From Cellvibrio japonicus Ueda107 (GTDB taxonomy: Bacteria; Pseudomonadota; Gammaproteobacteria; Pseudomonadales; Cellvibrionaceae), in contig NC_010995.1 of NCBI RefSeq assembly GCF_000019225.1, forward strand, positions 1,868,501 to 1,932,500: DNA of 64,000 nucleotides, read 5' to 3'. The translations under genes and the position numbers were made by a program. The notes beneath the pieces are model-generated. The model worked only from the letters and a program-made list of their open reading frames with translations, did not search any database and was not told the DNA's origin. The first letter of the stretch is position 1. Every line of letters starts with the position of its first letter. Positions 58,454-64,000 of this stretch are shown one piece after another.

Positions 58454-61297
58454 TTATGATGCTTGCTCTTCTGATTTTCGCTGTGCCAATCGCGGATCAT
58501 TTAGTGGGCGGTTTAATGGCCGCGGATTGTGTTCAACGTTTGGGGGCAGGCTGGTGTCCAGAGCTTGCAGATGTTTTTGCTCGGGCGTCTCAGTCACAAT
58601 AGTTATTTGCCCTATGGGTTTAGGTGAAAGCCGCGGATCATTAATAGCTCGTCCAGCGGTTGTCACGGGTTCAGGTTCGCTGGATGGCACAGCAGCGAGA
58701 ATCAGGTCACTGTCACTGTGATCAGCTTGTGTATCTGCAACAACTGGTTCAGTAGCGCTAATGATTGATTCAGTGACAAAAGTATTTTCTGCCTCTGTTA
58801 TCGCTTGCTCATCTTCTTTGTGAGCAGTTTCTTTGGCCGGTACTTCGGGCTCAGCAACATAGGCTTCGGTTTCGATCTGCTGTGTGGCACCGAAGTTATC
58901 GTAGGCCTCTACTTTCGCAGGGGATTCTGTTGCAGTTACGTGAGTTGTTTCTACTGCCCACTGACTGGTTGCCGCTTGTTGCTGCTCGTGTTCTGCGATA
59001 GCTGCAGAAATTTGACGGGCTAACTCGGCGGCTTCACTCAGTGGCTTGGGTGACTCAGCCGCTATAACCGCCGTACTTTCTTCGGTTGTTTCTGCAGTAT
59101 TTTCTCCATTCACTGCATCGCGGCGGCCGCGGCGGCGTTGCTGTCCGCGCGATCTGCGGCCAGCGGGGCGGCGAGAGGGACGTTGTTCACCATTTTCATC
59201 CTGATCTTGTTCTGCAAGGATATCTTGCTCACTCGCGTCGTCGGCTAAATGCTGAACTTGGCGTAAGTTGTCCTTTTCTTCGCGAATATTGGGTTCTTCG
59301 CGTGAGGGACGTTCGTTGCGACGGTCTTCGCGGTTGGAACGATCCTCACGATTGGAACGTTCTTCACGGGGTGTCCGTTGACGACGATTACCTCTTTCTT
59401 CTGCACCTTGTTGGGGATCGCGCTGCTGGCGATTGTTGCGCTGTTCAGGTTCTTGCTCTTTGACTTTGTTGTCGTTGGCACGATGCTCCAGGTTGTCGCG
59501 TATTTCTCGATCTTCCTTGCGGTCGCGACGGCGGTTATCACGGCGGTTGCGCGATGAGTTGCGGCGATTGTCGCGCTTGTTGTCGCGTTTGGATTTTTTC
59601 TTGTCATCTTCATCGCGGGCAAACAAATTGCCAATGCCTTTCAGGATTCTGTCAAGCAACCCTGGTTTTTTGGCGGGCTCCGGTGCAGGTTGACTGGGGG
59701 CGGTGAGCTGTACCAGGGGTTTTGGCACATTACCTACCTTAACGGTGGCATCCTCTTCCTCTTCTTTATGTTCATCTACATGCGGGACAATTTTATAACT
59801 GGTTTCAAGGGTGCCTTCGTCATCATCGCGGAGGCGCTGTACCTCAAAGTGAGGGGTCATCAGCTCGGCACTGGGGACAATCACTACACGGGTATTGTTG
59901 CGTGCTTCAATACTGGAGATGGTTTTGCGTTTTTCGTTAAGCAGGTAAGTCGCTACAGATACAGGGCATATGGCGCGTATTTCTGCACTGCGGTCTTTCT
60001 GTGCCTCATCTTCAACCAGTCGCAAAATGGACAAGGCCAGTGAACGTGTACTGCGAATAGTACCTACACCTTCACAGCGAGGGCAGATCTTGGAATGGGT
60101 CTCCCCCAGCGATGGACGTAAGCGCTGGCGAGACATTTCTAGTAAGCCAAAGCGGGAGATCCTGCCAATTTGTACTCGTGCACGATCCATCATCAGTGCA
60201 TCGCGCATGCGGTTTTCCACTTCACGTTGATTGCGCACGGGTTGCATGTCGATAAAATCGATAACTACCAGGCCGCCCATGTCGCGCAAGCGCAATTGGC
60301 GGGCTATTTCATCGGCTGCTTCGAGATTGGTTTGTAGCGCCGTTTCCTCAATATCGCCGCCCTTGGTGGCGCGCGAGGAGTTGATGTCTATGGCAACCAG
60401 GGCTTCAGTGACGTCAATGACGATTGATCCGCCAGATGGCAATTTGACTTCACGCTGGAAAGCCGTCTCAATCTGGGATTCAATCTGGTAGCGATTAAAT
60501 AGGGGGATATCATCCTGGTACAGCTTTACTTTGCTGCGATAGTTGGGCATAACCTGCTGAATAAACCCTGCCGCCAGGTCGAAAGCCTCTTTATTGTCAA
60601 CGATGACCTCACCAACATCCTGGCGCAGGTAGTCGCGGATAGCGCGAATAATTACATTGCTTTCCTGGAACAGGAATTCGGGAGCAGGGGAGCGTTTGGC
60701 TGCATTTTCAATGGATTCCCAGAGCTGCAGCAGATAATTCAGATCCCACTGCAGTTCTTCAGCGCTGCGACCAACACCCGCGGTGCGAATAATGACTCCC
60801 ATGCCTTGAGGAACTTCAATCTCTCCCAGGGCATCTTTTAATTCGGCGCGATCTTCACCTTCGATACGGCGTGAAATACCACCAGCGCGTGGATTATTTG
60901 GCATAAGAACCAGGTAGCGGCCGGCCAGGCTGATAAAGGTTGTTAGCGCTGCACCTTTATTGCCTCGCTCTTCTTTATCAATTTGAACAATAACCTCAGT
61001 GCCTTCCTTCAGGACATCTTTGATCTTGATACGACCATCGTTATTGTCACCGGGGTTTCTGCTGAAATACTCGCGGGAAATTTCTTTGAGAGGGAGGAAA
61101 CCATGGCGCTCTGCACCATAATCAACAAAAGCCGCCTCCAGGCTGGGTTCTACGCGGGTGATTTTGCCTTTGTAGATATTCGATTTTTTTTGTTCGCGAC
61201 TGCGATTTTCGATATCCAAATCATACAGCCACTGACCATCGACCAGGGCTACACGCAACTCTTCCGGTTGAGTTGCATTAATGAGCATTCTTTTCAT
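58454..61297 (-). CDS. rne: Ribonuclease E
   Basis: A 947-residue endoribonuclease, scaffold of the degradosome. The S1 domain lies at about 35-120, and the catalytic core contains VIDVTEALVAIDINSSRATKGG (Asp 303 region) and VVIDFIDM (Asp 346 region). The zinc-link CPRC starts at residue 405, one residue off E. coli. From about 560 the scaffold is disordered: Arg/Asn-rich RNA-binding segments, an Arg/Glu repeat block (about 641-673), a Glu/Ala/Thr-rich stretch, and two NDPRL motifs (about 886 and 933). It lies opposite rluC with a 0.9-kb spacer. Confidence 0.97.
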   Translation of the reverse strand: MKRMLINATQPEELRVALVDGQWLYDLDIENRSREQKKSNIYKGKITRVEPSLEAAFVDYGAERHGFLPLKEISREYFSRNPGDNNDGRIKIKDVLKEGTEVIVQIDKEERGNKGAALTTFISLAGRYLVLMPNNPRAGGISRRIEGEDRAELKDALGEIEVPQGMGVIIRTAGVGRSAEELQWDLNYLLQLWESIENAAKRSPAPEFLFQESNVIIRAIRDYLRQDVGEVIVDNKEAFDLAAGFIQQVMPNYRSKVKLYQDDIPLFNRYQIESQIETAFQREVKLPSGGSIVIDVTEALVAIDINSSRATKGGDIEETALQTNLEAADEIARQLRLRDMGGLVVIDFIDMQPVRNQREVENRMRDALMMDRARVQIGRISRFGLLEMSRQRLRPSLGETHSKICPRCEGVGTIRSTRSLALSILRLVEDEAQKDRSAEIRAICPVSVATYLLNEKRKTISSIEARNNTRVVIVPSAELMTPHFEVQRLRDDDEGTLETSYKIVPHVDEHKEEEEDATVKVGNVPKPLVQLTAPSQPAPEPAKKPGLLDRILKGIGNLFARDEDDKKKSKRDNKRDNRRNSSRNRRDNRRRDRKEDREIRDNLEHRANDNKVKEQEPEQRNNRQQRDPQQGAEERGNRRQRTPREERSNREDRSNREDRRNERPSREEPNIREEKDNLRQVQHLADDASEQDILAEQDQDENGEQRPSRRPAGRRSRGQQRRRGRRDAVNGENTAETTEESTAVIAAESPKPLSEAAELARQISAAIAEHEQQQAATSQWAVETTHVTATESPAKVEAYDNFGATQQIETEAYVAEPEVPAKETAHKEDEQAITEAENTFVTESIISATEPVVADTQADHSDSDLILAAVPSSEPEPVTTAGRAINDPRLSPKPIGQITIVTETPEQKHLQALDTSLPPNVEHNPRPLNRPLNDPRLAQRKSEEQAS

Positions 61298-62229
61298 GTG
61301 TTACCTAAAGCAAGTACCAGGTTGTTTTATGCGCCTGGCACAGATGCAATCAGAGTTAACACAGCGTGTTTTGTGCAACCTCGTAGACTGGTGCGCTGCC
61401 GTATGGGCTCGAACCAGCGGTTGGTGGAAATATTGGGATTGTTCAGTATTTTCGCTGATCAGCGACTGCCAAACCCATCATAAATCATTTCCATTTTTCT
61501 CATTTTTCAGGCTCAGATAACTGGCCTGTCTATTTGTACGATGCGTATTTCAACGCTGCCAACCAATGGGCAACTGCTTTCGCTTGCTTTGCAATCCTTA
61601 CAGGATTGCTTGCATCTTGCCACATAAAGCCTGGATAGCCACATGGGCTCGCTATATCAATCCTGGATTAACTGGATGTCTCCAGCAAACTGGTTGCTTG
61701 TTTGCCTGCCGGAGCCTACGTTGGTCTCTCTTGCTTAACGGATCTTATGGATAGCTGAAATCGATTCAGCGATAAGTCATAAGCAATAGCTACTTGCGGT
61801 AACCCGGTTGGTCAATTTTGTGGCCTTTGGCACTGAACAACCTTTGTTTTGATGGTCAGTAATTGGCCGTTTTACGATTTATACAAATAGAAGCAAGAGT
61901 TCTACAAAACAAAGCGCTGCGAACAATAACGATAATCTGTGTTGGCGCGTTTGCTATGGCAGATGACCGGTTAAATTGGACAGCTGCCTTTTCGTCAGTT
62001 TTCAAGGGGGTGAGTCAGGTCGATGATTACGTTACCAGCATTTGCGGTGCGTTTAGCGCCTGTTGGCCCCCTGCTGGCAGCGGTATTTCCTCGCGACACG
62101 CCTTATAAACTTGCGTTGTCCGGAAACCAGCCTGAAACAGCCGTTTGACTATAGCAGTTATCTATCACATCAGCAATCAAATAACCTTTGCCTATGAAGG
62201 ACTTATTACTTAGGTCATGGGTTTGAGGT
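61298..62229. other. Divergent rne-rluC intergenic region, likely rne leader
   Basis: 932 bp without a supported gene; the open frames here lack family features. Hairpins are present: GCAATCCT/AGGATTGC with a 3-nt loop (61591-61609) and a 14-bp palindrome TCGCTGATCAGCGA (61452-61465). RNase E genes carry long leaders through which the enzyme controls its own mRNA, so part of this is probably the rne 5' UTR. Confidence 0.6.
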
Positions 62230-63279
62230 ATGATGCGGTATATGAAAAATCCTCCTCCCACATCATCTCCTGAAGTTCCTGTCGCGTCATCAAGTAGCTC
62301 TCCATCCTCAGACACCCCCCGGGCAATAACTGTCAGGTTCTTGACGATTGATGCTGAGTTGGCTGGTCAGCGCCTGGATAATTTTTTGATGGCTCAGTTA
62401 AAAGGGGTCCCTAAGTCGCGCATATATAACCTGGTGCGCAAAGGCGAGGTGCGTGTTAACAAGGGGCGCTCCAGGCCTGACTACAAGCTCTGTGCAGGGG
62501 ATTTGGTTAGGGTGCCGCCGGTTCGCACGGCGGAAGCTAGAGTTGCTGCACCAGCCAAGGCAGGTAATCAGCTTGTCGCTTTACTTGACCAGTCTGTTTT
62601 GTTTGAAAATGAAGGGCTTCTGGTCATTAATAAGCCCCCGGGCTTGGCGGTTCACGGCGGTAGTGGCGTTAACCTGGGATTAATCGAGACACTGAGGCAG
62701 ATGCGCCCTGAGGCTCGTTATTTGGAGTTGGTCCATCGTTTGGATAGGGATACGTCCGGTTGCATCATGGTGGCTAAAAAGCGCAGCTACTTGCGCCACT
62801 TGCAGGCTGCCTTGCGCGATAAGGTGGAAGGGCAAATAGAAAAGGTTTATTGCGCCCTGGTGGTCGGTCATTGGCCGGCAAGGCTTCATCAGGTAAATGC
62901 GCCGCTACTGCGAACAGAGGTGGGGGCTGATGAGCGTTATGTCCGGGTTCATCCCGATGGCAAGCCGAGTTTGACATTATTTAACGTTATCCAGCGTTAT
63001 CAGGGGTTTACCTTGGTTGAGGCGCGTCCGGTCACCGGTCGCACCCATCAGATTAGGGTTCATGCCCGGCATGCAGGCCACGGGCTGGTGGGGGATGAAA
63101 AGTATGGGGATGATGACATTAATCTTCATATGCGTAACCAAGGGATAAAGCGGTTATTTTTACATGCTTCTTCACTGGGTTTTTGTTTGCCTGGAGAGGC
63201 TCAAATGACATGGGTGGAGGCTCCCTTGCCGCAGGATTTGGCCCAACCGCTTTCCTGTCTGGAGTCACTGGGTGATTAA
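62230..63279 (+). CDS. rluC: 23S rRNA pseudouridine synthase RluC
   Basis: A 349-residue enzyme making pseudouridine 955, 2504 and 2580 in 23S rRNA (E. coli numbering). An S4 domain (about 45-105, LAGQRLDNFLMAQLKGVPKSRIYNLVRKGEVRVNKGR) precedes the catalytic domain with ELVHRLDRDTSGCIMVAKK and GRTHQIRVHARHAGHGLVGDEKYG. ATGs at 62230, 62233 and 62242 are all in frame. The first 30 residues are Pro/Ser-rich and not conserved. A TATGAT at 62229-62234 overlaps the first ATGs, so the 62242 start is also possible. Confidence 0.94.
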   Translation: MMRYMKNPPPTSSPEVPVASSSSSPSSDTPRAITVRFLTIDAELAGQRLDNFLMAQLKGVPKSRIYNLVRKGEVRVNKGRSRPDYKLCAGDLVRVPPVRTAEARVAAPAKAGNQLVALLDQSVLFENEGLLVINKPPGLAVHGGSGVNLGLIETLRQMRPEARYLELVHRLDRDTSGCIMVAKKRSYLRHLQAALRDKVEGQIEKVYCALVVGHWPARLHQVNAPLLRTEVGADERYVRVHPDGKPSLTLFNVIQRYQGFTLVEARPVTGRTHQIRVHARHAGHGLVGDEKYGDDDINLHMRNQGIKRLFLHASSLGFCLPGEAQMTWVEAPLPQDLAQPLSCLESLGD

Positions 63280-63299
63280 TTGTTTTTGGAGAGTTTGTT

Positions 63300-63947
63300 T
63301 TGCTGTTTATTTTTGATTGGGACGGTACGCTGTGTGATTCCACGGCAACCATTACCCGTGCCATGCAAGCTGCTGCCCGGGATATGGGATGGGAGCCATT
63401 GGTGGATCATGAAATCCACGAAATCATTGGTTTGGGGTTGCCTGAGGCGCTGATGCGTCTTTATCCACAAGTTTCAACATTGGAACGCCAGCAGTTGAGG
63501 GATATGTATGCCCAGCGTTTTGTTGAGTTCGACCAGGCATGCCCGGCAGAGTTTTTTCCGCATGTTAGGGCAACTCTGGATAACCTTAGGCAGCAAGGCC
63601 ACATTCTGGCCGTGGCTACGGGTAAGAGTCGGCGAGGGTTGGATCGTATCTTTGGTGTAATGGGATTGAGTGACTACTTTCACGCGACACGCTGTGCCGA
63701 TGAGACGGCCTCTAAACCTAACCCTTTGATGCTGCAGCAGTTATTGCAGTTGTTTGAGGTTGATGCCAATGGTGCTGTGATGGTTGGAGACACAGAATAT
63801 GATATGGCAATGGCACGATCTATTCAGATGCCGCGCATTGCCGTTAGTTATGGAGCCCATCACCCTAATCGCTTGAAAACATATAACCCGGAGCTTTGCC
63901 TGGACCAGTTCTCCCAATTACTGGAATGGCCAGCATTGAGAGGGTGA
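63300..63947 (+). CDS. HAD-superfamily phosphatase (Gph-like)
   Basis: A 215-residue HAD subfamily IA hydrolase. The nucleophile motif is FIFDWDGTLCDST, motif II is AVATGKSRRGLDR, and motif III/IV is KPNPLMLQQLL with MVGDTEYDMAMARS. It resembles phosphoglycolate phosphatase. In pseudomonads a similar gene follows rluC and is annotated as a HAD hydrolase; the substrate is uncertain. The start is TTG at 63300 with GGAGAG 8 nt upstream, 20 bp after rluC. Confidence 0.9.
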   Translation: MLFIFDWDGTLCDSTATITRAMQAAARDMGWEPLVDHEIHEIIGLGLPEALMRLYPQVSTLERQQLRDMYAQRFVEFDQACPAEFFPHVRATLDNLRQQGHILAVATGKSRRGLDRIFGVMGLSDYFHATRCADETASKPNPLMLQQLLQLFEVDANGAVMVGDTEYDMAMARSIQMPRIAVSYGAHHPNRLKTYNPELCLDQFSQLLEWPALRG

Positions 63948-64000
63948 GTCATCTTTAGCCAAGAGGGTCTATTCCTTCTTTATATAGCATCCTGATCAGC

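Noticed and set aside
59277..59540. Direct DNA repeats in the rne tail suggesting a CRISPR or satellite
   Set aside because: They are coding repeats for Arg/Glu/Asn in RNase E; spacing is irregular and there are no spacers.
61863..62108. An 81-codon open frame in the rne-rluC spacer
   Set aside because: No ribosome-binding site, no similarity I recognise, and no coding-like composition.

Overview
The window reads as chromosomal DNA of a Cellvibrio-like gammaproteobacterium, quite possibly Cellvibrio japonicus. That naming is inference. It rests on a secreted GH9 endoglucanase lipoprotein with a serine-rich linker, a second serine-linker lipoprotein that looks like a metalloprotease, and housekeeping gene order that matches Pseudomonas/Cellvibrionales from memory (purN-purM / DUF2066-hda; miaB-ybeZ-ybeY-ybeX-lnt; BI-1-tusDCBE beside tRNA-Ser; rne / rluC-HAD). 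I count 63 protein genes and one tRNA. I see no rRNA, CRISPR array, insertion sequence or prophage.

1-13 kb: the N-terminus of a D-lactate dehydrogenase; a four-gene MCE-type lipid transport operon (STAS-MlaE permease, ATPase, MCE protein, PqiC-like lipoprotein); DUF6164, a pseudouridine synthase, YaeQ, RecJ; TesA divergent from the YbbA/YbbP ABC pair; a MATE exporter.

13.2-18.4 kb: an AT-richer glycosylation cassette in two converging halves. The + strand carries a GtrA, a UGM/HemY-like flavoprotein and a large membrane glycosyltransferase. The - strand carries a second GtrA and a GtrB-type GT2. This is the best candidate for an undescribed system: lipid-linked sugar production, flipping and transfer, with a redox or isomerisation step.

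18.5-30.7 kb: a small conserved protein, an AT-rich spacer with two phased palindromes, a CueR-like MerR lacking the metal cysteines, dcd, a small Cys/His protein, an SlyD-type FKBP, DUF3108, purN, purM, DUF2066, hda, the GH9 cellulase, ada and lnt.

30.7-46.9 kb: ybeX, ybeY, ybeZ, a YbhN-like membrane protein, miaB, a RhlE-like helicase, DUF1820, an FGGY kinase, a Ser/Thr kinase with PEGA and SUMF1-type domains next to a membrane PP2C phosphatase, an M16C (PreP-like) protease, and a DTW-domain tRNA enzyme overlapping a GIY-YIG gene.

47-54.7 kb: cmoM, a membrane DnaJ protein, a metalloprotease lipoprotein with a partner lipoprotein, aguA-aguB (agmatine to putrescine), a diguanylate cyclase and bcp.

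54.8-64 kb: a stand-alone AraC-type DNA-binding domain, yajC, tusDCBE, a BI-1 protein, tRNA-Ser(UGA), rne with a 0.9-kb upstream region, rluC and a HAD phosphatase.

Two patterns recur across loci. Terminator-like hairpins sit 14-20 nt upstream of the lnt, yajC and tusD start codons. Many housekeeping genes have a -10-like hexamer followed at once by a GC-only discriminator such as GCGCGCC.
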